In this document: in pieces, positions 36,651 to 49,011 of the stretch
Numbering within the stretch: the first letter of the stretch is position 1
Layout: each line of letters begins with the position of its first letter
Made by a program: the position numbers and the translations under genes
Notes under the pieces: model-generated
Told to the model about the DNA's origin: nothing
Seen by the model: only the letters and a program-made list of their open reading frames with translations
Databases searched by the model: none
Origin: Prillingera fragicola
Lineage: Eukaryota > Basidiomycota > Tremellomycetes > Trichosporonales > Trichosporonaceae
Reading direction: 5' to 3'
DNA: 64,000 nucleotides
Assembly: GCA_002335605.1 (NCBI GenBank)
Contig: BEDY01000012.1
Coordinates: 186,001-250,000, forward strand

Positions 36651-39600
36651 TTAAACACTCGACCGCAGTCCACTTGCTGGCAAGCCGACCTGCGTGACAC
36701 CGTCAACGACACAGACAGTGTTCTTGTACTCGGGCAGGTAGCGCGCGCCAGTGTATGCGGCAACGGTGGCCGGCGAGCCCTGGTAGATGGGGGTGAGCGA
36801 GGCGGGGCAAATATCAAACTGGGTAAAGTGGTCGTAAGCAATCTCGTGGGCGTCGCGGGGGTTGCGGTCGCCCTGGGCGAGCACTGAGCGGGCCTGGGTG
36901 ACGACGCGCGCGTCACTGGGGTTCGAGTCGAGTAGCCTGCGCGCAAACACGGCAGCGGTGGCGTGGTTGCCCGCCTTGGAGAAGACAGTCATTGCCGAGC
37001 GGAGCGCCAGCTGCTTGTGCTGGGGCTGGAGGTCGCAGTGGGTAAAGTAGGCTGCGAGCTCGAGGTTGCGGACGACGTTGTCGGGCTCCTCGGTGACGAG
37101 TTTTCGCCTCTCGGTCTCGAGTGTCAAGCCAACAATGTACTCGCGCGAGGTCTGGACAAGCTCCTTGACCTCGGCGGCAGCAGCCTCGTTCTTGACGACA
37201 ACCAACAGCAGCTTCTGGACGATCGAGCGGAAGCCAGCGAGCGCTTCGACGAAGCGACCACGGCCAAAGTTGCGGTACGCGTCCGCAAGCTCTCCCGCCT
37301 TGAGGTCCTCAAACTCCAGTGACACGGCGGGGAGAACCTCGCGGAGCTCGGTAGTCTCGGGGTTCCTCCTGACGTGGAACTCGAGTGGGGGTAGCGAAGG
37401 GTTGGCGGGAACGTAGACGTGGGACGAGCGGTAGGCGGTGAGGAACAAGGGTTTGAGGGGAGCAAAGTTGACGGCAGCGACTTGTCGGTTGAGCAGCTGC
37501 ATTGCCGACTCGAAAGCACCAGCAGCAGCATGGTCTGCCGCCAAGGGCGAGTTGCGCACCCACATTTCTCCCTCGTCGACTCCCTGCGACACGCCCTCTG
37601 ACAAGTCGGCCTCGGCGCCGGCCTCTCCAATAAGGTCCACCTCGTCCTCGGGCACAGCCTCGACGACCTCGGCGTCCAAGTCCCAGCCCTCGTCCTCGTC
37701 CACATCGTCGTCGCCCTCGATACCGTCCACACCGTCCTCGGCCCAGGCGTCGAGCTGCTCGGTGCCGTTGGCTAAGCCCTCGCCCGAGGCCTCGCCACCG
37801 CCGACAAGGCCACCATTTGCCAATGCGCGGTCAAAGAAGCTCTCGCCGAGGTCCTTAATCGGCCAGTTGCTCTCGGCCTGCTCGAACACAACAGGCGGGG
37901 GAGCAAGCGACGACGAACCAGCGTTCTTGGGAGGTGGGGGCAGGTCCTCCTCGGTCATGCCGGCCTCCTCGAGAATCTCCAGCGCCAGGTCGTCGAGGCC
38001 ATTGGTCTTGGCCGCATAGTAGGCCAGGGGGTACTGGCCAGTCTCGCGCAGGACCGCGACGCGCGACTCGACATCGCCGAGGTAGAGCGAGTTTTGGAAG
38101 CGCGACATCTGGTCGCCACGCTTGGCAGCAATGTTGTTCATGAGACCCAAGCGGGGCTTGTTACCCGTGACGAGGTACATGAACGACAGCTTGTCAAAGT
38201 TCTTGGTCTTCTGCAAGGCCGTCTCAACGATCTGGTGCTGGCCCTGCTTGAGAGCAGCAACGCCGAGGCGCTCCCAGACGTCGGGGCGGTCAACCGAGCG
38301 AGCCATCTCAACGGCGACGGGCAGGTTGCCGCACTCGACGGCGAGGTCGAAGCGAGTCTGGGGGTCCTGGATGAAGTGGAGAGCAATCTCGGGGTAGCCC
38401 TTCTTCTGGAGGTAGCCGATAATGCTCTGGCCGACAAGGTTGGACGTGCGGATGATCTGGAGGACCTCGTCATAGTTCTTGCGGATGAGCGCGAGCTTGA
38501 AGCGGTACTCGGTGGGGTCGATCTGAATGGTGCGAGGCTTGGCGGTACGGTCGAGGCAGTGGACGACCTGACCCTTGACGCGGGTGAGGTAGACGGGCTG
38601 CTCAAGCGTCTTGATGATACCGTTGTCGCCTTGGGGAAGGGCGTACTTGATGTGGTTGAGGGTCGTGTAGACCAGCACGCCGCTGTCGTCCCAGGCCGCC
38701 GACTTGATGCGGATAGTCTCGTGGATGAGAGCCGTCTGCTCGAGCGACTTGTTGGCAATGGTAATGGTGTGCTTGCTGAGGAGCGCGACCATGTTGCCGT
38801 CGGTGCTCCAGACGACATACTTGACTGGGGGAGTGGTGAGCTCGCCAAGGACCTTTTGCTGCTGAATGTCGAACAGAACAACCGACGACTGCGAGGCAAG
38901 GAGAAGCGAGCCGGTGCCCCCGTAGAAGATCTCCGTGGTCTGGATAGGGCACTTGACCGTCTTGGTGAGCGAGTTGGACAGGTCGCGGATCTCAATGTTC
39001 TGAGCTCCCTTGTCAAGAACGGCGAGACGGTTGCGAGCGACAAAGATGGCAGCGATGCCAGTGCCCTTCTTGCCGTCCGAGGGAGTCTCCTTGCCGTCGC
39101 CGGCAACGGGGCCAGTCTGCTTGGGCAGAGTGACCAGCTCGTAGACGCCATTGTCCGAGGTCGAGGTGATAATAACAGCGCGCTCGGCAGGGTTGTAGCT
39201 GAGAGTGCGGGGCTGGATGTACTGGCTTCCGAGCCTGCGGACTGAGCATATACCCTGGTTGGTGCCGGTCGCGAGGTCGGCCATGCGAATGACCTTGTCC
39301 TTGATGTAGAAGAGCTGGTTGCCCGAGAGCGAGAAAGCGGGGCGCTCACGCTCAAGCTTGAAGACGATGAGTCCGTTGTCGTGGCCGGCAGCAAACAAGT
39401 TGAGCTCGGGGTGGGCAGTGAGGACCCAGAAGCGGTCGTGTTCGCGACGGAAAGTCTGGACGGCAGTGCGCTTGGTCATGTCCCAGACACGTATAGTCTT
39501 GTCCTCTGATGCCGAAAGGATGAGCTCGTGGCGGGGGTGGAACATGCACATGGACACGTTGTTGAAGTGGCCTCGGCAAGAGTCGACCTCCCAGGCCTTG

Positions 39601-40452
39601 GTCTCGGACATGCGCCAGAGCTTGATCTGACGGTCGTCACCACACGACACAATGAGGGGAAGAGTAGGGTGGAACGAAGCCCAGTTGACTCCACGGTCGT
39701 GACCCTCGAGCACATACTTGACGACAGCGTCCGTGTTGCCAAACAAGTCCGCCTGGCCCTGGTTGGCGCGATGGACCTGCTCCTCAAACGACATGGGCGC
39801 CGAGTGGGCCTGGTTCTTCTTGCGGAGACCCGAAATGTCCCACACGCGGACAGTCAAGTCCATGGACGCCGAGACGACGAGGTCATCCCAGGGGTGGAAC
39901 TGAGCGCACATGATGTAGTGGTTGTGGCCGGTGAGGATGGCGATACACGTCCTGCTCTGCCAGTTCCAGATACGAATAGTCTGGTCGTCGGAAGCCGAAA
40001 TGATCCAAGGGTACTCGTGGTGGAAGAAGACGGTACGGACATAGTCGAGATGTCCAGTGAGGGTGAACAGGCACTTGCGCTGCTTGTAGTTCCACACCTT
40101 GATCTTGTAGTCGTCGCCGCCAGAGCAGAAAATAGGCTGCGTGGGGTGGAAGCAGATGCCGCGGACGGGTCCGTCGTGCTCGTCGTACCGGTCCACGAGC
40201 GTGCCCATCTGGTAGTTCCACAGCTGGATCGTGCCATTGTGCAGCGATGCGGCGAGGAGAGGCGTCTTGGGGTCTGCAGCGTCAGTACTCTCTCCACCGT
40301 TGCGTTGACGCTTGTGCCCTCGAGTCGGCACCATTGCGACGACTCACGGAACGCAATCCCCTTGACCCTCGGGCTCTTGCTCTCGAACTGCAAACGTCAG
40401 CGCAACCCCATACCCTGCAGAGGGTGCCACACACCTTTGTTAGCATCTGCAT
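36651..40452 (-). CDS. COP1: Coatomer subunit alpha (alpha-COP)
   Basis: Core subunit of the COPI coat that moves cargo from Golgi to ER and within the Golgi; its first propeller binds KKxx signals. Exons 40452-40435, 40387-40348 and 40273-36651 give 1226 aa, the normal size. The N-terminus MLTKFESKSPRVKGIAFHP is the family hallmark; the ATG at 40446 is equally likely, two codons in. The WD40 propeller (about 1-330) contains LHNGTIQLWNYQMGTLVDRY, GLDYV-type and SASDDQTIRIWNWQSRTC repeats. The second propeller follows, then the alpha-solenoid (QKKGYPEIALHFIQDPQTRFDLA, YYAAKTNGLDDLA). The C-terminal domain has RFVEALAGFRSIVQKLLL, LQPQHKQLALRSAM and FDICPASLTPIYQGSP. The first two exons are tiny (18 and 40 nt). 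Confidence 0.95.
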
Positions 40453-41412
40453 GATGCCCCTGTCCGCCTAGCGTTTCTTTTTCGTAAAGCGTATAGCAAG
40501 TGTCAAACGCCTTTCCTAAAGTCGTCGAAAGTGGTAGAGATCTCGCGCAACGGTAGCTTGTTACAACGGACGCGCTGTTTTCAGCCCTTGTGCGGTCGAT
40601 TCGCTGGACAAAAGCAGCTAAGGAAGTGGTCCAGCTGGAGGGGAACTGTTGTGCGACCGGGGGAGTGGCGGCGCTTGCTGGTGCTGGTGGAAGAGGGAGA
40701 AAGGTGTAGACGGTGGATGTTGCGTGGAGGTGGATGATCGCTGTCGACGTGACGATGGCCGCGCGCGCTCCTGCCAGCGGAGGGAGCGGGAGTATAGCCA
40801 CGTGGGGAAACGTGGCATGTAATATTCCCGAGATTACCATTTGTGGCACTTTCTGCACTTGACCTCCACCTTCCCTCGCACCCTGCGGTGGGTGGTGCGC
40901 AAACTCATTCTGGCCACTTGACATTGCTTTCTTCTCTGTCGAGCATCAGACGACGACGCCGGGATCCGTTACCCCACGACCTAGCTGTCTCTCACCCACT
41001 CGCCTGCGACTACCCAGTGCCTCGGCATTGGCGAAAGCTTGCAAAATGTGGGAAACGGTGCCCAGAGCAGCTTGCAGCTCTTTTCGCATCTTGAGTACGC
41101 CCATCTCTTTTTTATGTTGTGGGCTGGGCGTAATTAGATGACGGAACATTTCTTTTACATAGATCTGGTTATTGTTTATGAACAGTCATGTCGCGTACAC
41201 GAGCAGAATGGCTGCAGCGCTTGAATCGCTTGGGGGAACTTGGACGTGGACAGTGTCAGAAAAATCCAGCCAGGACGCGCCTGGCTTGCTTCTTCGACCC
41301 TGAACGTCAACCCACACCTTATCACTGTCCACGATCGTACTACATGTCTATCCGATCCCACTATCGCTCGACACTACGATGCACTACTCCCTATCCCTAG
41401 TCCATCCACACA
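40453..41412. other. Intergenic region upstream of COP1
   Basis: About 960 bp carrying the alpha-COP promoter and the 3' flank of the next minus-strand gene. Short frames here have no motifs. No tRNA or repeat is seen. Confidence 0.45.
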
Positions 41413-44400
41413 TTAGAGCTCATCCCTAGCCTCCCTGGCCGCCTTCTCGGCAGCCTCGGCAGCAGCAACGACCTGCTCCTTGGCCTTTCCAATGACAGGG
41501 TTGGCCACGCCCGCAAGACCCGCACCGTCGGCCTGGCCCTTGTTGTCCGCAACTGGCAGGATGGTCGCCTTGGTGTTTTGCTTCTTGGCCTTCTCCTTGT
41601 TGACGGCCTCGCGGGCAGTGATCCTGTCGAGCGCAGCAGCCTTGAGCGTCTCCTGGCGCTCGCGGAAGTTGGAGTGCTGGTCCGTAAGCCCAGAGAGGGT
41701 CTCGCCGAGAAGACGGTCGATAGTCTTCATGATCTCCTGCAGCTGCTTGGAGACAGGCTTGGTAGTGACCTCTGTGTACTTCTGGGTCCAGCTGTCGACG
41801 TCCTTCTTGAGGGCCTCAAACGCCGCCCAGTCCTTGGCAGGAAGGTCGTCGATCAGACGCATCTTCTTGCCCAGCGCCTCGTACTCGGGACCAACAAGCT
41901 TCTTGAGCTCGGCCTTGGCAGCGAGCACAGCACCGGATGCCTTGCCGGGAAGACCGTCCTTCTTGCTCCTGATGCCGTCGCGGGCAGTCTTAGCGACCTT
42001 GGAGACCTTGTCGTCGGCCATGCGGAGCGACTCATTGACCTGGTCGCGGGTGAGGGTGTTGGAGCGGGTGTACAGCTTGTCAAGACCCGAGACCATGCGC
42101 GAAGCCTCGCGCTCAATGTTCTCGGACGCAATCTTCTCCATCTCGGGGAAGATTTCAACGACGTGCTCGGCGTTCTTGATCATCTCGGCCTGGATACGGC
42201 CGTAGCCAGCCTTGGCGGTAAAGTCAATCTTCTTCTTGAGCGCGGCGATGGTAGCCTCGACGTCCTCCTTGGCAAGGGTAGTCTTGTCGGTGGCGGCGCC
42301 GGAAACCTTGGCCTTCTCGGTGGCGATAGTCTCCACGACCTCATCGACAACTTCGGGCTCGATGTCGGGCACAGTCTCCTTGCGGGGCTTGAGGTCCTCG
42401 GCCTCGTCCTCGGCCTCGAGCACCTGCTTCTTGACGGCCTCGGGCTTGGACTTGGCGGCCTTGCCAGCAGCGGCGGCGGCAGCAGCAGCGGCCTCGGCAG
42501 CCTCAACAGTGTCCTCCTTGACACCGCCGGCAGCCTCCTTGACCTGCTCAGTAGCCTGGGCGGCAGCGGCAGCGACCTCCGAAGCCTTGCTCTCAGCAGC
42601 TGCTGCAACCTTGGCAGCGTGCGAAGCAATCTTGTCCTTGACGCTCTGCGCGGCAGCGGCAGCGTTGACAGTCTCGTGAGCAGCGGCGCTCTTGACCGAG
42701 TCGGTCGCGGCATACACGTCCGAAGCGACCGACTCGGCGGCACGCTCACCCTGTGCGAGCTTCTTCTCGGCAACCTTCTCGGCCTCGGCAGCCTGGCGCT
42801 CAGCATGACGCTTGACGGCAGCAGCACCGGCGGCAGCCTTCGCGGCCTTCTCCTCGGTGGCCTTCTTGGCGGCAGCAGCCTCAGCCTCAGCGACCTTGGC
42901 AGCCTTTGCGGCCTCGGCCTCGGCAGCCTTCTTAGCCTCCGCAGCCTTGGCCTCGGCGGCCTTTTTGGCGGCAGCAGCCTTGGCCTCGGTCTCCTTGAGG
43001 ACACGGGCGGCCTCGGCCTCAGCGGCGCGCTTGGCCTCGGCAGCCTTGTTGGCGCCCGTCTTGGCCGATGCGACAACCTTCTCCTTGCTGTCGGTGAACA
43101 GACCCGAGCCGCGGTTCTGCGCTGCGTTGCCGGTCGAAGGGAGCTTGTCGGCAATGAGGGTCCAGAACGACTTGGGCTGCTCGGCGATGCCGGGGAGGAA
43201 ATAGCCGATAGCGGGGACAATGTAGGGGTTGTAGACTTGCTCGCGGGCCATCTTGGTGTAGGGGGCGAGGACGACACTGGCCTGGTCGACGTAGGGGCCA
43301 ACGTGCTGGCGGGCGTGCTGGTCGTACAGGCTCTTGAGCTGGGCAAAGAGCATGGAGCGGAGCTGGCTGATCTGCCTGTACGCGGCCTTGAGACCCTCGA
43401 CAGTGGCGGGGACCACAGTGTTGCGGGTGTAGAGCTGAGTCTTCTCCCAGGCAGTGAGGGCATGGGGCTTGCCAAAGAGGTATGCCTTGTAGCTGTTCTT
43501 CTTACCGACACTGTATGCCGACCAGGCGTGCTTGTTGGCCTGCTTGGTCAAGGGGTGGGCGGCAAGAGTCCTGTAGTTGGCCTTGGCGTTCTTGACACCG
43601 GCACAAGCGTAACTCGACGCGACCTTGACGTGAGGCTGAATGTTCTTGGCGTAGATAGTCTGTGCACGGAGGGTGACAGGCGCCGTAGCTTCGGTGAATT
43701 TGGCCTTGACATAAGGAACGTGCGGCTGGACGTAGGTGTAGTAGAACCAGCGGGCCCCGCGCGTGATACGGTCAACAACGGGCTTGAGAGGGCCGTTCCA
43801 GGCGCGCTGCGAGGTCGCCGAAGCAAAGCGATAGCCAGGCTCAAAGTGCTCGGTGTAAACAGGGTGAGCCTGAACCTTGGCTTGGACATCGGCAATCACG
43901 GGGTAGATATAAGGCTCGAGAATCTCGCGGTGGTAAACGTTGGCCGGGTAGCAGAGGGTCTCGTGCAACGATGAGTGCTTAGATCCAACGCCGAGGGAGT
44001 TGAGGGCATACCGCGAGAAAATCGACGGGTTGGACGAAGGAGGCGGGCAGAGGACAGTGGAGAACAGCGACGCTGCCAGGAAGACGGGGATAAGAGTAAT
44101 GACTGTGAAGATGCTCCACTTGTTGCGCTTGACACGGGCAACGGCGAGGTTGCTCTGCTGCTGACAATCCGTTAGCATCAAGAGCAATTGCGAGCCACCA
44201 ACCTTAGCAGTCACCTTGAGGTCGCGTGCGGCAACCTTTGCCTGCGCCTTGAGCTCGGAACCGGAGCGTACTGTCGGGCCATCCTGTTGTGAGTGTCAGC
44301 TAGTGGCTCATGCCTATGGCTGTGCGTTGGTCACGTACATAGAATTTGGGCGACGGGCTCGAGCTCTTGCCTGCAGGTTGGCTCACATTGCGCTGTGTGA

Positions 44401-44473
44401 CCTTGCTGCTGCTGCTGGGGATGCGAGCAGTGGTTGAGCCTGTCGAGGGCCTTGATTTGGGCTTGCTGCTCAT
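41413..44473 (-). CDS. Ala/Lys/Glu-rich coiled-coil membrane protein, unknown function
   Basis: Exons 44473-44339, 44283-44203 and 44160-41413 give 987 aa. A Ser/Thr/Lys-rich N-terminus (1-70) leads to KVKRNK-type basic residues and one transmembrane segment at about 86-108 (WSIFTVITLIPVFLAASLF). Residues 110-440 form a conserved-looking region rich in Tyr, His and Pro (YPVIADVQAKVQAHPVYTEH, YVQPHVPYVKAKFTEATAP, YDQHARQHVGPYVDQAS, YNPYIVPAIGYFLPGI), with repeated YxxHVxPYxxKA-like units. Residues about 450-720 are an almost pure A/K/E helix with AEAKKAAEA repeats. The last 270 residues are mixed helical (KKKIDFTAKAGYGRIQAEM). The type II topology would put most of the protein in the ER lumen or outside the cell. 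I recognise no family name. The high GC and Ala/Lys codons leave the antisense strand open too. Confidence 0.7.
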
Positions 44474-46172
44474 TTTTAAGTATGAGTAGAGGGCAGTACT
44501 GATTGCTGCAGTACTACGCTCGTTGAGAATGGAAGAGAGAAAGAGTACAGGATGTTGACAGTCTGCTGCTGCTGCGTGCGATGGGAACTGGCACCTTCGT
44601 CATTGTAGCGTGGAGGTCGAGCGGGAGCAAATTGGCACATCATTGATGTCATTTGGCAGATGGCACGCCTATTTCAATCAACAAAATGAAGTTGGCAGGC
44701 CTAACTATGTGGCATCCTTCAGGTTCAAGTCGACAGCATCCAGCATCCAAATAACCTATGCCAGCGTCGTTGGCGCAAACATCGGCCAAGAACAGACGTT
44801 GTGCATGTTACCGAGGGGTTGAGAGCTTGGTATCTTTTGTGACGCAAGCCAATTTATGGAGATTGGATGTCGAGGGCTTTGCATCATTTGCTTTCAATTC
44901 ATAACTCGGCGTCGAAAGGAGAGGTGGCCGAATGCTTGCCACAACGGACCTGCTTCTGTGTCGCAGAGCTAAGACTGTTCAGAGTCAAAACCAGTGAATT
45001 AAATACTCACAAAGACGCCAGCTTTTAGGAATCAGTAGGCAACCTCCCGCTTTCACGACAAATAATTAATTATTCTCGAGGCTCCACCCCACACACCCTC
45101 CCCGAGCATAAGCGCCCATGGACAGTCGAGTTTGTTTAACTTTGGCCTACCTGGATTCTTGTCCCAAAATTAGTCTTTTGCATGCAAGACTGAGGATGGC
45201 GTCAGGTCAGAAAGTCACAGCGATCAAGTGTGCAACGACGGAGTTTCTGTCTGTGCGACGAAATCATTTGGGCTTGTTATCTGACTGGGACATATGCATG
45301 CTGCATACTCTATTGGAATCTTCAGGACCTCAGAACTCCTTCAGAAGCATGAGCTGTTTCGGTTTGTAGAGTTTCGGTTTGTAGAGTAAACGGTTTGGGG
45401 ATTTGTCCAACAGAATCGTTCCCCACCAAAGAATTATGGGTGGCGCGGCTGACGGAACTGTTTGTCGTCGCTCATGCTTCTCGGACTTTCGACATTCATC
45501 TAACGACATTCTTGGATAATGTTCAAATGGAGTATTAGGCGACTGTCTTCTTTGAGCTTACGATACGATTGCTTCTCCGCGATAACGAGAGGTTGAGGAA
45601 GCCAAGACACCTCAGCCTTCAACCACACTGGACTAATACGGCCATGACCGTTATGCTTTGTTATCAAAGGGTGATAATGTAAGTCATTGGACAGTAAACA
45701 CATTTCTGGGAGAGAACCAGCCGAATGTGAGGAGCATGCATGAGACTGGAGTGTACAGAGGGAAGAGAACTGCACTCTCCTGGCTGGGGATGTTGTCGCC
45801 ACCCAGTGTACCTGGCTGCTGGCTGACCCGATTTGATCCCGTGGTTGGTCAACTGCTGGGCGTCACCATCCATACAGTGTCCACCTTGGTTCATCGACTT
45901 GCACCTGCAACTTCTTCGACGTCTTCATCCTCCACTTGACCACATACTCTTTGCATAATATCATTCACTGCACACCTTTATAGTCTACATACTTGATTAT
46001 TACACTCCGACGGTAATCACTCGACCCCAACTCGAATTCCCTCGCTTACTAAACTACCCCTCGATCTATCAACACCCACTACCCCACACGCCGACATTCC
46101 CCAACCAAAGAACATTCTCTACCACTGGCTTGATCATCACACTCTCTTCCCCTCCAAAAATCTCTAGTTGTT
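44474..46172. other. Divergent intergenic region of 1.7 kb, relatively AT-rich
   Basis: Lies between two genes transcribed away from each other. Its base composition is visibly poorer in GC than the rest. It contains a 14-bp perfect palindrome AATAATTAATTATT at 45061-45074 and a 15-bp tandem duplication at 45357-45386. Frames such as 45118-45369 (plus) and 45500-45802 (minus) have no recognisable motifs. No gene is supported. Confidence 0.45.
45357..45386. repeat. 15-bp tandem duplication
   Basis: Two exact head-to-tail copies of TTTCGGTTTGTAGAG, followed by a third partial relative (ACGGTTTGGGG). It lies in the non-coding region between two divergent genes. Confidence 0.8.
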
Positions 46173-48765
46173 ATGGGTGCCGCCCAGTCTGTCCCTCAGC
46201 GGGACGAGGTGCCCACGGCTCGCCGCAGCGGTCCGTCCTTGCGCCGACGCATATCCTCCTTTATCAGGGGTGATGGCGCGAGTGCTTCAAAGCGCGAGCG
46301 GTCCAACAGCGTCCAAACCCCTCGGGCAGGCCAGAAGCGTCGTCGCATAGATGGCAGCGATAGGGACGACATTGACGTTGACGACGATGCGGCAACACGA
46401 CAGCAGCGGAGGAGGAGCGACAGTGACGGCGCGGCATACCGCGGGACGCGCAGCGAGGACGCCGATGCGCTCAGCACACCGGGGGCTGGTCCCTCGCGTC
46501 ACGACACGCCGGCGTCGAGATCACAGTCCCGCTCACCGCGACTGGGCTCGGACACGGACGACCTGTTGTCAGAGCGCATGGGCACGATTTCGACGATACA
46601 GGACGCCCTCGGTCCCGAGTGGCAACCGCCTCCTCCGCCGGCACCTGCCCCCCCAGGCGTTGAGCGTCTGTTGGCGCGTTTCCGCCGTTCGTCCACTCCT
46701 GCAAGCAGTGCTGTCCGGGCACCCACGCCTACACCACCGTTGAGTGCGAGCAATAGCAGCACGACCACAGCCGCATCTGTACCGCGCTCAATCTCCCACC
46801 GTTTGAGTGCCATTATGGGCTTTGCCTCGCCGGGATCGGCGCCTGCGAACGACGAATGGAGCGAGGCGCAGGTTTCTCCCGAAGCATCTGCTGCATCTGC
46901 TGCATCAGTCGGTGCCGATCCAGCAGCGACCTCAGCACCAGCTGCGGACGCAACAGCGACAGAGGACGACCCGGCGGAGTCTGGAAGGATACCCGTTGGC
47001 GCCGTGCTCGTTATCCAGGGCTTGGCACAAACGCACGCGAACCTTGAGCAGGACGAGACTGGGCCCAACGGGCGCCGCAGAAGGGCGTCAGAGGGCAGTG
47101 CTGCTCGCCCTCGCATTGATGTGCCTTCGCTTGACCAGCAGGCGCGTATGATTGGTAACCTCTTAACGTGCGTGAAATTGTGCTTCCTCATCATGCTGAC
47201 ATTGCAGTGTTGCTGCGGCCGCAACAGCAACGACTCTTCTTTCACCAGAAAGCCTCGCCCAGACTCCCAGCCGGTCTACGGCTCAGAACGCGATGCAGAC
47301 GATTATCGAGCGCCTCCGCCCCCAACGCAACCGTGCGTCCCAGAGCGTCGAGTCGGCACTAGGCGACTACCTCCGTTCGGTACTGCGCGACAACCGCCGC
47401 TTCGCCGAGGCGGTCACGGACGGCGCGCCTCCCTCCGCCAACATCCCAGCCGCGTTCCAGGAGTTTCTGCACACACTACAGGACGACCTTATTCGTGCGG
47501 TTCGCGCGTACGCGGTTCCGGATTGGGACGAGACCCAGGAGATTGTTACCGAGGAGAGCGAGCAGCCACCTGCAGCAAGCACCGCCGCGTCGTCGAGGGT
47601 GTCGGTTGTCAGTGCCCCGACCAGCGACGTGTCAATGGCCGACGCAACTGCCTCAGTGGAGGCACCTGCGTCGTCTGCGCCCTCTGCACCCACAGACGCG
47701 GCCCCTGAGGCGATCCCCGCCTTCCACCGCCAACCTGGCCAGCATTCGGCAGCCGCACGCGCTCTCGGCGTCAGCGGCGGCACAGAGGGCGTCCCGCGCC
47801 GCCTGAACTTTTTCCGAGCCCACCTCTTCCCAACTGTACGCGCCGACGGCTCAACAGTCCAAGGCAACGAGGACCCCGATGCGGTTGTGCCGTCAATCTT
47901 TGTCGGCGTGCGCAGCATTTCGCACGACCCGAACATGACGACCGAGGATCTCGTCGGCCACCCCTCCTTCCCCTTCCTGGATGGACAGGTGCCCGAAGGC
48001 ACCGAGGTTGCCCAGGCCCACGGCACGGCCGCGAGCAGCCTGCCGATTATTGACACCGCCACCACGACCTCCGCCACCGAGACAACGACCACCACTACGG
48101 CTTCGGCAACAGTCGCACCCGAGGATGACTATCAGTTTGACCGTGACCTCGAGCGTGAGCTCCGCGACACAGCCTCGATGGCAGCTTCGCAGCCTCGACG
48201 CTCCTTCCGTGAACGCGTTCTCGAGCGCTTCTCCCGTCGCGAGTCTCGCAGCAGCGCACCACTCAACACGTATCTCATCTACGTCATTGGCGGCAACTAT
48301 CCCCGCTCCCACCCTGTTCTCGCCATCCCGTCGCTCGTATCTGGCGGCCCCCTCACAGCCGAAGACCTGCAACTCGTCTCCGAGCTCCTCGGCCCCGCCA
48401 AGCCCCCCACAGCGACGAAAGAGGACATTGAACGCTCTGGCCTGCAGGTTGTCAAGTCTGTGGAGCTCACCGCCCTCAACACCGCAGGACACGTAACCAC
48501 CAGCTCTCTGGAGCGCTGTATGGTCTGCTTGTCCGACTATGAGCCAGAGGAGGACTGCCGCATCCTCGCGTGCAGACATGCGTTCCACATGGAATGCGTA
48601 GACCACTGGATCCGCGAGGGCCGCAACTCGTGTCCCACATGTCGCTCCGAGGCGGTCATCAAGGCTCCCGCTGCTGCTGCTGCCCCGCCCGCGGAGGGCG
48701 AGGCAGTGGACGAGGTCGGGCCTGTTGCGGTGCCCGTGGCCGCGGACGCGCCGGCCCCCGCCTAA
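46173..48765 (+). CDS. RING-H2 E3 ubiquitin ligase with N-myristoylation motif
   Basis: Exons 46173-47167 and 47208-48765 (40-nt intron) give 850 aa. The N-terminus MGAAQS fits the myristoylation consensus (G2, small residue, S6), followed by a basic Arg-rich stretch (RRRISSF, KRRR), so plasma- or vacuolar-membrane attachment is likely. The long middle is disordered, rich in Ser, Ala, Pro and acidic residues. A folded segment YVIGGNYPRSHPVLAIPS to DLQLVSELLGPAKPP (about 685-760) precedes the RING-H2 finger at about 769-812: CMVC, DCRILACRHAFHMECVDHW, CPTC (C3H2C3). The short tail is Ala/Pro-rich. The substrate is unknown. The 46173 start is the first ATG and is supported by the lipidation motif. 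Confidence 0.85.
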
Positions 48766-49011
48766 GGCTCCCACCATCCTATCTCCTGTTCATGGCTTTT
48801 CTCACTATCGCAATCAGACCAGCAATGACCTCGGCCATCGATAGCACATTCTCAGCCTCAGCCCACTCCAACCGCTCACACAAGCCCCGCACTCCATCCC
48901 ATCCGTTGTAGCTTATCCGCCGCTTTTCAATGCATGTTATACATCCGCACCCGTCTGCTGCTCTGTTGCTCTACTTCTGGGGTAGGTTGTTTTGTTTGTG
49001 TTTGTTGTTAT

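Noticed and set aside
38094..39245. 383-codon open frame antisense to coatomer alpha
   Set aside because: It overlaps a strongly conserved gene; its Val/Asp/Leu-rich composition reflects reverse-strand codon bias.
41578..43974. 798-codon open frame on the plus strand opposite the coiled-coil gene
   Set aside because: It is antisense to a gene with consistent splicing and a membrane segment; the Leu/Gly-rich translation is what reversed Ala/Lys/Glu codons in GC-rich DNA produce.
46499..47245. 248-codon frame antisense to the RING ligase
   Set aside because: It lies opposite the disordered N-terminal half of a gene whose intron and RING domain are clear; no motifs of its own.
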